The position numbers were made by a program, and so were the translations under genes. Below are positions 34,379-47,737 of a DNA stretch of 64,000 nucleotides, in pieces (position 1 is the stretch's first letter; each line of letters begins with the position of its first letter). The notes beneath the pieces are model-generated. The model saw only the letters and a program-made list of their open reading frames with translations. It was not told the origin of the DNA and did not search any database. Origin of the DNA: Hypericum androsaemum (lineage: Eukaryota > Streptophyta > Magnoliopsida > Malpighiales > Hypericaceae). Location of the stretch: NCBI GenBank assembly GCA_963995505.1, contig OZ023190.1, forward strand, positions 620,001-684,000. Direction: 5' to 3'.

Positions 34379-35114
34379 ATGTCGGATCGCGGAGCGAAGT
34401 TTGCTCTTGTGAAGTTCGATGGTTCATCGAATTTTGGGTTATAGCAAAGGCGTGTCAAGAATCTCCTCGTGCAACAAGGAATGGTCATCGCGCTCTTAGG
34501 GAAGAAGCCTGAGAAGATGGAAGAGCAAGAGTGGGAAGAGTTAGAGGCCAAGGCGGTGGCGACAATTCGCTTGTTCTTGACGGACGATGTAATATATCAC
34601 GTCATGGATGAGGAGTCACCAGCTGAGGTATGGAAGAAACTGGAGGCAAGGTATATGTCTAAGTCTTTGTCGAACAAATTTTATCTTAAGCAAAGATTGT
34701 ACGGGCTCAAGATACAGGATGGCTCGAATTTGAGCTAACACGTTAATATTTTCAGTCAACTTGTGAGCGACTTGAGAAAGGTTGATGTGAAGTTCGAGGA
34801 AGAAGACAAGGCATTGTTGCTCCTGAATTCCTTACCGGGCTCCTACGAAAACTTAGTTACAGCTCTAACTTGGGGGAAGAAGTCCCTGGTGTTGGAAGAT
34901 ATCACAAGTGCTCTGCTAGAGTTTCATCAAAGGAGAAAAATTGGCGATGAACAAGCGGAAGGGCTGGTCGTGAGGGGTAGCCATGTTGGTCGTAGTGAAG
35001 ATGGAAAAGGATTTAGGTCGAGGTCAAAAAGGTTCAAAGAAAATTTCTTCGAGTGCAGAGAAAAAGGGCATGTGAAGAAGCTGCCAACTCTCAATCAGTT
35101 CCAAAACCCCGCAA
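34379..35114 (+). pseudogene. copia gag relic (unit B)
   Basis: Same as 9688-10423, with stops at 34442-34444 and 34736-34738. Confidence 0.85.
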
Positions 35115-36000
35115 GGGGGGGGGGGGGGGGGGGGGTAATCACACTGTGGCAGGCGGAGTCAGCGGCCTGCAAACGGGCGGCGTGCGAGCTCTGGTTAGCT
35201 AAAACCAGCCGACGAGCAGACGGTCGGAGAATTGGCAGCAGCAGGAAGGGCGTCGGGATTCAGACCCGTGAGTCAGGTTCTTCTCCTCAAGCGGGTCCCC
35301 CAATTTCTCTTCTTCAAGGGATGGACCTCTTCTGATCGGTGGTCGACGGCGGGAATAAGAGGTAGCAGAGCGGGTCTCCAATCTTTGTGGCCTCAGACGG
35401 CTACAAGCTTGTCGGTGGCGGCGCTGCAAGAGGACACTTCAATTGGGTTTTCACCGAAATCCTATTTTTTGTTTTCTTTTTTTTCCTTTTTATATTTTTT
35501 TTCTCTGAACAACAAACACACGATCAAGCAAGATTGAACACTCCGCAGGATGAACAAAGCTCTGATACCACCTGACGTAGCGTAGTAAAAACTAAAATAA
35601 AGGATAAAAGGGATATGACAATTCCGATGTGAAAATTGCCTGGATAAAACTAGATCGGAAGGGGCTCAATGCATCACCTAACTCTCTAGGTTGTCTCAAG
35701 GATGGATTTGAGCATGTCAATGCTTGATCAAGAAAATGGGATTGGAAACACACAGCTCGGCCGCAACGAAAGAGAAATGCTCTTTCACAAAGCCCTCGGG
35801 TTATTCAATAATCAACTCTCAATAATATATAATAAGACAATAAGTAGCTAGCCTATATATAAGAAAATAGCAAAATCTAATATAACCTAAAAGGCCTAAA
35901 ACTAGTGAAAAGCCCAAATACGACAAAAGGGCCAAAACAGAATAAAATATCGAGTATTAAAAGTCCAACTAATAACTATAAAATATATGTGCCTATGTCA
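35115..36000 (-). mobile_element. Nested LTR-element fragment (unit B)
   Basis: Same as 10424-11309: LTR 35573-36000, primer site 35559-35570, G run 35115-35135. Confidence 0.72.
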
Positions 36001-36050
36001 GATCTTCTTTCTGTTTTGTTAAGTCCAAAGCATTCTGATTCGTAAATTTT

Positions 36051-36721
36051 GGATAGCGCTTGTTCCTTTAATATGGCGCCTAAGAAAGGGTGGTTTGACA
36101 CCTACAAGTTCGTTGATTAAGGTATAGTGACTATGGGTGATGGTTCTACTTGTAGAATTGCTGGCATAAGAGACTTGAGAATCAAGATGTGGGATGGTGT
36201 TGAGAGAAAATTGTGTGGGGTTAAGCATGTTCCGAATTTGGAGAGGAATTTAATCTCATTAGAAGTCTTGAATTATAGCGGGTACAGCTATAAGGTTGTA
36301 GGCGGGCTAATTGAGGTAGAGAAGGATGTTGTGGTGGTGATGAATGGTGAAAGGGATGCTAGAAACACCTACAGGTTAGTGGAGAATACAGTTGTAGGTG
36401 GACTCACCTTGTTGGGTTCCGATGGAGGGGAAAAAAGCTCTCGTGTGATGGAGCGAAAGCTTGACATGAATGGTTTGAGTGGAGTTGGGATTCGCGAAGA
36501 TAAAGTTAGCAAGTTTTCGCTATGATTGTCTAAAGATACGTGCACGTAAAAGGTGTTAGATAGGTTTTGCATGGGGAATGCGAAGCCGTTGATAACACCA
36601 CGGACGAATCAAGTATCTCATTCAAGGCCGAACGGTGGAGTTCGTGGCATGTCGAGGGTTCTACTTGGTGGAACAAAAGGTTGTCCTTTATATACTATGG
36701 TACGTAGTATTGGTTTGAGGT
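36051..36721 (+). pseudogene. copia protease and RT-tail scraps (unit B)
   Basis: Same as 11360-12030. Confidence 0.75.
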
Positions 36722-37645
36722 AAGAAGGTCCAGCGGAAAAGTAGTTCGATGTTGCGGAGCATGGGGTTAACCGGAAGATAGAGAGCGCATCTATTGATCG
36801 CAAGGTTGCTTCAGCAGGTAGACTTACTAGTTGGGATTCAATGGAGGTTGGAGGGAAGATGCCAAGCAAGCTCGTAAGCTCGAGCTTGGGGGCTAGCTCC
36901 AAGTGATTGAACAAAGGTGGTGAGAAAGTTGAGATGGTCTTATTGATGACGATATATCTATGGTCCGAGGTGAAATCAGTGGAGTTGGATTAGTCTTGCA
37001 AGATCTCATCTCTTCATGGGGCGGTGTTTCGTCAAGGTGGAGTTTTTGTTGAAGTTCGGATGGAGCTTCATGGTTCGTCCACATGATGATTTCTCGGCAA
37101 AGTAGAGATTGTTGAGTTTGGCGAGAAAATAAGTAAAAGAGGAATTATTTTCCTGTTTTATTTCGGACTCCTAATTGGACCTAAATAGATTACTTGATGT
37201 ACAAGGGTTTGCGTCTATATAAATGCATGTTACCCAAAGATTTTGTAAGGCTTTGTGACTCGGATCCATCAATAAAAGTTTTCCTTTCTCCCCGTGGACG
37301 TAGATATTAGGCAGAACCACGTTACCTCTTGTGTCCGTGTTCTTTGCGCATTTTGTTCTCGAAGTTGCTGAATTCTTGACACCTACTACGAAAGTGGAGT
37401 CCGGTTCAATTATCAACTTCTTGACTCTAACTGATTTTGCTAGCACTAGGTCATAATATTATAGGTGTTTGGTTATATTATTATAGGTTGTCCAAATAAA
37501 TCTAACACTGTCCAAAAAGTATCGCAACCTTCAAAGTGACGGAGATCAAAAGAAAGAAAAAAAACAAAGAGAGAAGCACAAGAAGATAGAAGCAGAGACC
37601 TCACAGTTGGGAACCAAAACCCACAAGAGTAGACCGAACTGAGGT

Positions 37646-38441
37646 GTCATAGGTACAAGGGTGATGCCCTACATTCTATGAAAGGTTTAATGTCGCTCAG
37701 AAAACTGCACCTCAACTGTTGCTATTTGAAGAAGACATCAAGTACCTCACCCATCTCTGGGAAATCGACTTGTCCAATAGCAAGCGTCTCAGTTTAATAC
37801 CCAAGCTTCCACCGAGCCTGCATTACCTAGATGCGTCTGACTGCACATCTCTGCAAAAATATGACCACATTTCATTACCACGAGTTGATCTTGGACTTGG
37901 TTCACGATCACACTTGCACTTGAAGTTTCTTAACTGCTTTGATTTGGAGCGAGATGCAAGGAACAATATCTGGAGTGACTTCTGGTTCAGAATTCTGTTC
38001 GTTCTGGTATATTCATCTCTCTCTATCTCTCAAACGCAACGACAGATTTGCATTATTTTTTGGAGAACCTCATTTACAATCTTTTATCACAGGTCCCTCT
38101 GGTGGAGCGGCATGTCTTTGCGTCCTGGGAATTTGCTATTGGACAACTACAGGATAGGATCTTCATTACAGGTGAAGGCCAACTGCAGGAGAAGACTGCA
38201 CCCTCTTCGATTTATATTCTGTGCAGTTGTAGCTGCTCCCCGCGAATTTGCTTCAGGTCTGAGGATGCTCACAATTACCTGCCAGTGCGTATCCAAGTCT
38301 GGAGAAACTTTTCATTCACGAGGCCGCTTCAGGTTCCAATCTCTATCCGAAAGAGAGCACACAATCATATGGTGTGATGGCTTCAGTCCCTCTCATTTCT
38401 ATTTCAATGAAGCCATGTTTCGATTTTCTGCTGTGATAAGT
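37646..38441 (+). pseudogene. TNL relic: last LRRs and C-JID (unit B)
   Basis: Same relic and lesions as 12955-13750. Confidence 0.88.
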
Positions 38442-39081
38442 AGATTATTTTTTATTCGAATTAGATTATTACTCCTTTGATGATTAACTAATTACAAGAC
38501 GAGAAAAAGAGCAAGTCTTATCTAAGAATCGCATTTATTATTACGTGATCAATGGTCGGTTACTCAGTTTGTGGTAAATGATGTCCAAGCTTTTATAATC
38601 ATTTTCCGAAATTTCCTACTGGTTGGAGAATGGGTCGTCAAAATTAAGTGTTGCATGGATTCCAAGTACAACTCTCGTTCTCGTTCTCGTTCTCAGACTA
38701 TTTTGATGGTTCCATAACATTTTCGGTGAGAATTTTTACCATGTATCTATTGTTTCTGTAATACCACGGACAAACAGTCACGTCCGATTAACAAAACATC
38801 TCTTCCGACATTCACAAGTTCTGAGCTCGAGAAGTCAATGGCCTTACTTATCAAAATAAAATTCATAACTTTGAAGGTCACAGCTGCAAGCAACAAGGGC
38901 TGCACCCTAACATGCCACTATCACCAAAAACAAACATGCCACTATAATTGAAGGTATGTGATATCTTGCTTAGAGAATTGGTACAATGAACAAACAAAAC
39001 CTTTTTATATAGAAGTAAATGGCAATTAATGATATTGGAGCAAATAAATCCAATCCACCATGTTAGTTGTGCCATTTGGAC
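38442..39081. other. Third TNL 3'-flank block (unit B)
   Basis: Same content as 13751-14390; the microsatellite is near 38674. Confidence 0.5.
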
Positions 39082-39691
39082 CTAAGTGTTCTTCCCAGGG
39101 TCCAAATGGCTCTCGCTCCCTCCTTGCACCGGCGGGCTTCCCCTCGCCGACGTCCTTGTTGTCACCTTTGATCTGAAGTACCAACCGACCGGGCTCCATT
39201 CAAGATCGGCCAAGTTCCGTCCAGTACCAGTGCCTGACCCCAGCACGTGTTATAATTACCACACAATTGGCAAAATAATGTCATACATGTACATGCAATT
39301 TGTATATTATATAATGGAAATAGTTTTTTAAATAGTTAAGTGTTAATTAACAATATATGTATTACACACTAAAAGTGTAAAATCCTGTCAATATTTATTA
39401 GAATCATGTGACGGCAAAACCTAATGAAATAAAAACCAATGCAAGAAATAGTACCCGCGATAATACCAAAGCGACCTATTTGTAATTAGCTATTTAATGG
39501 AGATAGTTAACGTTATGCATATACGTACTTCAGGTCTTAGGTTTATGGAGAAAGGAGAAGAACAATAATTTGAGAAAGCTAAGAGTACCATTTGGAGGAA
39601 CATCCCTCGCGTCGAGCTCCATCATCTTGGGGAGGACCAGCATCAGGGAAATTAAGATGAACAAGTGCATTAAAGGACGGGAGAAATACAT
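39082..39691 (-). CDS. Putative small secreted peptide, copy 3 (unit B)
   Basis: Same two-exon model as 14391-15000: exon 1 39691-39589, exon 2 39233-39082, TATA-like box 39773-39767, 84 aa. Confidence 0.45.
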
Positions 39692-40815
39692 GGTTTCCTT
39701 TTTGTTTCCTCTGAAAGAAATTAGGGTTTGATTTTACGCATGGAATTCAGTTTATGCACTACCTGCATTTATAATGGCATGGAAATTACTAAGAAATGAT
39801 GCTAGTCAAAAAGTTTTTAAGTTCAAAATATTTGAATGAAGATTTTTTTGTTCTTGTGAATAGATAAAGTTCAACCTTTTTATGCCGATCCACTGCCTCA
39901 AAATGATGCTAGTCGGAAATTGAATTAATTCTTAATTCTGTGTTATTATCTATTATTTTAAAATTTTGTGTTAAATATAAAAATCTGAATATCATTTCTT
40001 AGATACATGGTCAGTCGTTATTGCATATTCTCATCTCATGATACAAAGGTAAATATGTACTGGAAAATTTCAAATTGTTGACTAGGAAAATATTAATTTT
40101 AAAGAGCTACTGGTATTTTATGTGTCGTTCCACTTCCAATGCCATGCGATGTGGCTATTGAGAGATATCATGGTCCAAGAGCATTTAATCAAAAGTGGAA
40201 AGAATATATCGTACATTAGACGTTGTCTTGGAAATATAATGCTATCTTCCCCTCTCTTTTTTTCAAGACAAAAAATTTGCTTAATTACAATATAGTTAAC
40301 AAAAGTCTACCTCACACAAGACGTTACTGCAGACTCGAATTTAAGAAGAACCTGATTTATTGTATGACATGACCATCATAAAAATATTAGAGAGAGGCTC
40401 TTTGCCGGAGGTCCTTGTCGTTCGCTGGGGAGGGATTGTGGTGTTGAAGAAGAGGTAGTAGGTAGGTTAAGGCTTATCTAAGGGTGTGCCTTTTCAAATC
40501 AATTTAACGGTCGACTAGTTATTAATGTAACGCAAAAATTTAAGTGTATGCTTTTCCCAAATCTCAAAAAATCAAATGCTCATTTTTCTGAATTAGTGAT
40601 TCTAAATCATAATTACCCCATATCTCATAGATAAGTTTCAACTATTTTGCAATAGTTTGACCAAGTAAACCAACATAGATAAGGGGGTTAACAAAGATAT
40701 TAAAAATGTATTACGAGTTAACCAATTCTTGGATGATGCATGAACGGTGACGTAATTGTATTTTTTTCTGAAGAAGTATAATCTCATTAATGCACTTTTG
40801 AAGTAAATATATTAA
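39692..40815. other. Non-coding stretch up to the gap (unit B)
   Basis: Matches 15001-16124, including the promoter relic at 40401-40541. It has a G at 39895 where units A and C have A. The AT-rich block falls in the gap. Confidence 0.5.
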
Positions 40816-41015
40816 NNNNNNNNNNNNNNNNNNNNNNNNNNNNNNNNNNNNNNNNNNNNNNNNNNNNNNNNNNNNNNNNNNNNNNNNNNNNNNNNNNNNN
40901 NNNNNNNNNNNNNNNNNNNNNNNNNNNNNNNNNNNNNNNNNNNNNNNNNNNNNNNNNNNNNNNNNNNNNNNNNNNNNNNNNNNNNNNNNNNNNNNNNNNN
41001 NNNNNNNNNNNNNNN
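40816..41015. other. Assembly gap, 200 Ns
   Basis: A run of exactly 200 N. The last base before it corresponds to unit A 16124 and the first base after it to 22125. If the array is regular, the gap hides 6,000 bp: the AT-rich block, the C-JID and LINE scraps, the copia element and its LTR, and part of the TNL upstream region. The 200 is a placeholder, not a size. Confidence 0.99.
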
Positions 41016-42274
41016 CATATTTAAATAGGTCAATTTACTCTTTCGAAGTAGTTTTCTGGTGACCGAAAATACATCATATCATTAGTGGCGTACCCATCAA
41101 CATAGTGGTGCCATCTCATCTCATTTGCATAATTATGTTAAAAAAAACCCTAGGAATTTGTAAGCCTTTGTTATCTACGTCATTCTTTCTTCCTCCCCTT
41201 GAGTCTTGACCACTTATCACTCCACCTACGGCGCCTTGCTCTTCCCCTCTCTACCTCTTTCCCCTCACCTCGCTTCGTGTGACATACAAAATCACTAATA
41301 AATTACGTGACTTGGTGATCTGATTAGGCAGTTATCCAAAAAGAGAAGAAAGCAGATTATTTGGGGAAGAATGTCGAGGCTCCTCTCTCCATCTCTTTTT
41401 GTGCCCTAATTAAACAGACATATTAATTTGTTTCCTTAATTTGGTTGATCATAAAAAAAATGTATTGGTTGGTCTGATTGTGTGTAGTTGTTCCGATAAA
41501 TGGAGAAGCGGTTAGGCTGATCAATGTTTATGTCATTGGACAGCACCAAAAGTGACCTCGAGCCCACGCCTTTCATCGAGCCCAAAACGTTCAAGCCCAA
41601 CTCTCGCCCAAACGCACAGCTCCCTTTCTTTTTAACGAAAGAAAGCCACGCTTTCTGACCGTTTGGGGCTAAAACCGTAAATACCAGATCAACTAAAAAG
41701 AACAAGTGGGGAACAGTCAATCCCCGCTCTCCCTTCCTCTATCATCATCCTCTCCGATGTCGCTGGTTTCTCCTCGCGGGAAATTCAGGTGCGACTTAAG
41801 TTCTTTCTTTTACTCGGACTTCTTAATTTTCCGTTTTTATGGTCTGTTCTTGACTATGACCTAATTTTAGATTTGTCAATTGTTTGACTTGGCGTAGATC
41901 CATCCAATGCACCGGTTACTTTGCAGTTCGATTGTTGTCGTCGCTTGTCTGGGACAGTCGGCGGCGGTCGTCTGCCTGAGGCCCGGTCGTTCGCTGGGGA
42001 GGGATTGCGTTGTGGAAGACGAGATTCTAGGTTGAAGCTTATCTAAAGAGTTATTGCAGTCTTTCAAGTCAATTTAACTGTTGACTAAATTATTAACTTA
42101 CCATAAATATCGAGCTGTTGGGAACGTCAACATAGATTATATGTTTATCAAATATCTTAGTTCCAATATGAAGTAATCGATTCGCTAGTTCTCCAGATGG
42201 ACGCAACAGATTATCTGAAATCAATTACTTATAGCATCCGAATTTCTCTGATTCCTTGTGGGTCGCTTCAATCA
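41016..42274 (+). other. TNL upstream region (unit C gene)
   Basis: Right-hand edge of the gap to the TNL start, matching 22125-23383. It holds the same candidate leader exon (41757-41788) and acceptor (exon resuming at 42235). Nothing else recognisable. Confidence 0.5.
41850..42086 (+). promoter_or_regulatory. W-box cluster upstream of TNL (unit C gene)
   Basis: The same four TTGACT cores as before the unit B gene, at 41850, 41884, 42067 (reverse) and 42081. This places them about 190-430 bp before the chosen TNL start. Motif evidence only. Confidence 0.35.
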
Positions 42275-45200
42275 ATGGCTTCCGATGCTGCTCCAAGGAT
42301 AAAGCATGACGTCTTCATTAGCTTCCGAGGGAAAGACACCCGGAAGAACTTCATCAGCCACCTTCGCGCGGCCATGGAGCGGAACAGTATCGACGCGTTC
42401 ACGGACAAGGGGCTCAGGGGTGGTGAGGAGATCTCACCCACGCTCTCCACCAGGATCTCCGAGTCTCAAGTATCGGTGGTGGTCTTCTCCCCGAACTACG
42501 CCGACTCGAGGTGGTGTCTGGATGAACTGGTCACAATCGTGGAGTGCAAAGCTGCCGTAGATCAGACTGTGATACCTGTGTTTCTGCAAGGGTTGCAGCC
42601 AACTCATGTCCGGAAGCAGACCGGCGCTTTCGGGGATGGCTTTGGGCGGCTTATACAGGATGCTCGGTACGCGGATAAAGTGAAGAGTTGGCGGCGAGCT
42701 TTGAAGCGAACCGCTGATCTCTCAGGCTGGGCTTCCGATCAAATGTAATTCTTCTTCTTCACTGCTCTTCACTTCTATTAGATATGCTTCACTAGGAGTC
42801 CAGGCACATGTTTTGACTTGTTTAAGTTCATGCAAACTAGAGGCCAGATGATAGTTTCCTTCTTTTATAGTTTTATTATGGACGAAATGTTTCTATTTCT
42901 CGGGGTTGGTTTTTCATTTTGATCGAAACTACCTCGTATCCGTCCACCGACATGTCTTTTTATCAAACACAGATGTGACTACAGAGTGATCTTGAGTCTT
43001 AAAGGGTACATAACCGGGATGTCTTGAAACTTGGTATTGGCTTATGATGTGTATGCATAGAATGCTAACCCCATTGATCACATTTAATTCTCTTAATGCG
43101 CTTCACTTGCTTCTCCTTTACTGTCAGTATAACGCGTACAATCTGTGTCTCTGTTCCCTTTGACTAATAGCTACACTTGTTTGCTTTATTAGATCGGAGG
43201 AAAAAATTGTAGAGAAGATCCTCAACCGTGTACAGTCTGTTCTCGATCAAATGTCTTCAGATGATTTGTGGCAGCCGTTTATTGGAATTGAGTGTGTGGA
43301 CAAAGTTGAATCAATCTTGTCCTCGCCAGAGGTGAGATGTCTAGGATTATGGGGATTGCCTGGTTCAGGAAAAACCACACTTGCTGGAAAGATATTTCAC
43401 CGAATCTCCAAAAACTTTGATGGTGCATGCTTTATCGAGAATGTTAGAGAATTTGCAGAAAGGCATGAATTAAACCATCTGCGTAGCTCTTTACTCTCCC
43501 AGCTTCTTGAAAAGCATGATCAAGACCAAGGCCCTCCTATCATCTTCCGTGGCGACATCCAGCGGAAGCTAAGAAGAAAAAGGGTTCTTGTCATACTTGA
43601 TAATGTCAGTGACATAGGTCAATTACAAGAACTGATAGGGGACTATAACTTCTTCGGTCCAGGAAGTAAGGTGATTGCAACATGCAGAGACCAGCAAGTC
43701 CTCAAGAATGTATGTGACCAAGTATATGAAGTCAAAGAGTTGAATGAGTATGAATCCCTTCAACTCATTCAGCTTCATATGTTTAAGCAAAGACAACCAA
43801 CGCCATGTCAGATGGACTTACTGAAAGAAGCAGTCAAATACACACAAGGCTTGCCATTAGCTCTCGTAGTCTTGGGTCGCAATCTCTTTGACAAAGATAT
43901 AACCATTTGGAAGAGCGAGCTTGGAAAACTAAGAAACATCCCGGATTTGCAGATCGTGAAGATTTTGAAGACTAGCTTTGATGGACTAGAAGATACAGAG
44001 AAGAGCATATTCCTTGATATTGCTTGTGTCATGGAAGGCTGGAATAGACATCGTATTGAAAGTATACTGGATGGTTGTGGATTTTATGCTCTAAGGGGAA
44101 TTACTCGTCTTGTTGATAAGGCTCTGATAACCATATCAAACCAACAAGAAATACGGATGCATGACATAATAAAACAGATTGGCCAACATATAGCTTCTCA
44201 TGAAGGTATCAAAGAGACGGGAAGACCTAGAAGGTTATGGAGGAGGAACGAGGAAGTTTCAGATATGCTGACACGAACTCAGGTAACTAAGAATATATCG
44301 TACCTAAAATTTTATATATCAGTTCAAATTCTCAAGGGTTCTATCTGACACGAGCCAATGTCGAGTTTAAACCAAACTATGCTGCTTTAAAACTCACCGT
44401 CTCATTTTATTGCTTACTGGCAAGCAACAAGAATCTGTGACTGTGTTGTTGTCAATTCACTGCAACGTATGCATGTAGCTACTTCTTTACAGTCATTATC
44501 AATTATCTTTTCACGTTCATGGTTAGGAGGTAGAAGGGACAAGGAACATAGAAGTCATATCAATGGACCTGTCCACTGCTGCAATTATCAAACTGAGGCC
44601 CAAAGTCTTCATGAAGATGCCAAGACTACGAATCTTGTGTTTTCACCATGCTTTTAACAGAAATAACCAGAGAATTTCCCTTCCGGAGGAACTCAAGTAT
44701 CTTCCCGATGGATTGCGGTACTTGCAATGGGACCACTACCCTTCGCCATCTCTGCCATCACGGTTTAATCCTGGTAATCTTGTTGAACTTCGCATGGTTG
44801 GCAGCCACCTTAGACGACTTTGGATTGATGGAGTTGAGGAGGTAATGCCGGTGTGTAGTGAATGTTTGTTGACTTATCAAATCTATGCTTGCCTTGCCAT
44901 ATTTGCAACCATAAACTGAACTCTTTTGCATCCATGTTTTATTAGGCAGTGCAATTAGCTTGTTGATAGGCCAAATCCAATATAATACTAGCACACACTT
45001 CACAACTTGACAAGGTTGTTTCTGCAATTCCTCTTCTGATTTATGTTTGTAAATGGATAAGCTGGCTAGTTCATTGTATTTTCTGAATTGTTGCAGCCGT
45101 GCCTGCCGAGCTTGAAATATGTCGACCTTTTTGGATCCAAGAACTTGACCACACTTCCTGCCTTCAGAAAAGCATTGAAATTGGAGACACTGCAATTGTC

Positions 45201-46749
45201 ATTTTGTTGCAACTTAAGAGGCCTTCCAGATTCAATACAGCATCTAGTGGAACTCAAATATTTATATTTGGACCATGATAGAAATCTTACTGGGATTCCA
45301 GAATGCTCACAGTTGACAAAGCTGGAGATACTATCCATCCAGAGCTGCTCAAATATCAGAAATCTTCCACTGCTTCCGCCAAATCTGATTCAGTTGCTTC
45401 TGAGTAAAACAAAGATAAAAGAGTTGCCTCCATCAGTCCAGGCACTGTCTCGACTTCAATTCTTATGGCTGTGGGGCTGTGAAGAGCTAGAGAGTCTACC
45501 AAAATTTTGTGAACTGAAACATCTTAAAAAGCTTAATCTTTTCAGATGCCCGAAACTGCTGACTTATCCAGCGGACTTGAATGATTTCGAGTCCCTCGAT
45601 GGGCTTTTCATGGATGGGAGTCCAATGCACAACTTAATGCCGTCCGTAACACGCCTTAGTTCACTGACCGTATTGAGATGTTATGGGTACAAGGGCGACG
45701 CACTACCTTCTTTGAAAGGTTTAGTGTCTCTCAGGCAACTGGGTTTGCAAGAATGCTATTTGCGGAGCTTACCAGAAGACATCAAGTACCTCACCCATCT
45801 CTGGGAAATCGACTTGTCCAATAGCAAGCGTCTCAGTTTTATACCCGAGCTTCCACCAAGCCTGCATTACCTAGATGCGTCTGACTGCATATCTCTGCAA
45901 AAATATGACCACATTTCATTACCACGAGTTGATCTTGGACTTGGTTCACGATCACATTTGCACTTGAAGTTTCTTAACTGCTTTAATTTGGAGCGAGATG
46001 CAAGGAACAATATCTGGAGTGATTTCTGGTTCAGAATTCTATTCGTTCTGGTACATTCATCTCTCTCTCTCTCTCTCAAATGCAACGACAGATTTGCATA
46101 TTTTTTGGTGAATCTCATTCAGAATCTTTTATCACAGGTCCCTCTGGTGGAGCGGCGTACAAATACATATACACTATATTCAAAAACTGAAAGATCAGTT
46201 GCGGCATGTCTTTGCGTCCCGGGAAATGAAGTGCCAGAATTGGTCAAGTACTCCAGGATAGGATCTTCATTACAGGTGAAGGGCAACTGCAGGAGAAGAC
46301 TGCACCCCCTTCGATTTATATTCTGTGCAGTTGTAGCTGCACCCCGTGAATTTGCTTCAGGTCTGAGGATGCTCACAATTACCTGCCAGTGCATATCCAA
46401 GTCTGGAGAAACTTTTCATTCACGAGGCCGCTTCAGGTTCCAATCTCTATCTGAAAGAGAGCACACAATCTTATGGTGTGATGGCTTCAGTCCCTCTCAA
46501 TTCTATTTCAATGAAGCCATGTTTCGATTTTCTGCTGCGGTAAGTGGTTATAAGGGCAACACTGAAGACTGGGATTTCGAGGGTATGGCAATTTTGAAGT
46601 GCGGGGTTACTCCAATTGGCAGGAAATTCGGAACCAAGTGGTTACCTGTGATTCAGGATGGTATCTCCCAGGTTGTGGAAGAAAGACTCAGCCCTATAAA
46701 GAGATCACACAAGAGAAAGCGTGGAAATGGTGACGAGGAACAGCCATAA
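42275..46749 (+). CDS. TIR-NBS-LRR (TNL) intracellular immune receptor, complete (unit C)
   Basis: Exons are 42275-42744, 43193-44282, 44527-44841 and 45097-46749, with GT/AG borders at the same places as in unit B. Every open-frame segment translates to the same protein as in unit B, so this is either a dosage copy or an assembly duplicate. All NBS motifs and the putative TIR catalytic glutamate are present, with no lesion seen. Its upstream sequence begins at the gap, so only about 1.26 kb of promoter is available. The possible 87-nt optional intron lies at 46051-46137. Confidence 0.93.
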
Positions 46750-47737
46750 AATAAAGACACCGAAGTACAGAAAGACATCAACAGCAAGGAAGAACCATGA
46801 AGGCAGGTGAATCAGCCGTGCAAGTTGTTTTAGGACCAGCCAAGGTTGGGAATGGGAGATCTACCAAGCTCAACCAGCTATTGAAGGTCTGCAGAGACTT
46901 GGGATGTTTCTCGGGGTGAATACGCAGGAGAGACTCTGAAGCCGCAGCTGGCTAAAGGCTAAAGAGAGGTGGAGAATGGTATCATGTGCCCAAACGCGCT
47001 CCATGGACAGAATTGCGAGGATGTGATTTTTAGGACAGATGATAGATTAAGTTGCTTGCAAGCTGTTGTGTGCATTTTCTGTCTTCCTGTACTCTACTGC
47101 TGATTTTTTTTTATTGTACAAAGTAGATTATTACTCCTTTGATGATTAATTAATTACAAGACAGCAAGTCATATCAAAGAATCGCATTTATTATTACGTG
47201 ATCAATGGTCGGTTAGTTAGTTTGTGGTAAATGGTGTCCAAGCATTTAGAACCATTTTCCGAAATTTCCTACTGGTTGGAGAATGAATCGTCAACAGTAA
47301 GTATTGCATGGATTTCTTCTAAAAAAAAAAGTATTGCATGGATTCCAAGTACAACACTCTTTCTCATTCTTCCGCTATTTTGATGGTTCCATAACATTTT
47401 CGGCGAGAATTTTTACCTAGTATCTATTGTTGCTGTAATACCACGGACAAACGGTAGCGTCCGATTAACAAGACATCCCTTCCAACATTCACAAGTTTCG
47501 AACTCCGGAAAATCAATGACCTTACTTGTCAAGATAAAATTCATAACTTTAAAGGTCACAGCTGCAAGCAAGAAGGGCTTCACCCTTACATGCCACTATA
47601 AATTGAAGGTAGGTGATATCTTGCTTTTTAGAATTGGTACAATGAACAAACAAAACCTTTATATATAAAAGTAAACGGTAATTGATTATATTGGATCAAA
47701 TAAATCCAATCCACCATGTGAGTTGTGCCATGTGGAC
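46750..47737 (+). other. TNL 3' UTR and 3' flank (unit C)
   Basis: Same content as 3168-4155; the A-run duplication is near 47320. No gene seen. Confidence 0.5.

Larger units (their letters stand above)
33627..37381 (+). mobile_element. Three-LTR Ty1/copia relic (unit B)
   Basis: Same element as 8936-12690, with CCTAC at 33622-33626 and 37382-37386. LTRs at 33627-33828, 34080-34351 and 37110-37381. Confidence 0.88.
24692..43582. repeat. Tandem repeat unit B, interrupted by an assembly gap
   Basis: Second unit. It matches unit A base for base wherever compared, except for one substitution at 39895. It is shorter in the assembly because 6,000 bp (equivalent to 16125-22124 of unit A) is replaced by 200 Ns. 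Adding those bases back gives 24,691 bp again, so the array period is unchanged across the gap. Confidence 0.95.

Noticed and set aside
40812..41033. A 73-codon frame across the gap.
   Set aside because: It consists almost entirely of unknown residues from Ns.
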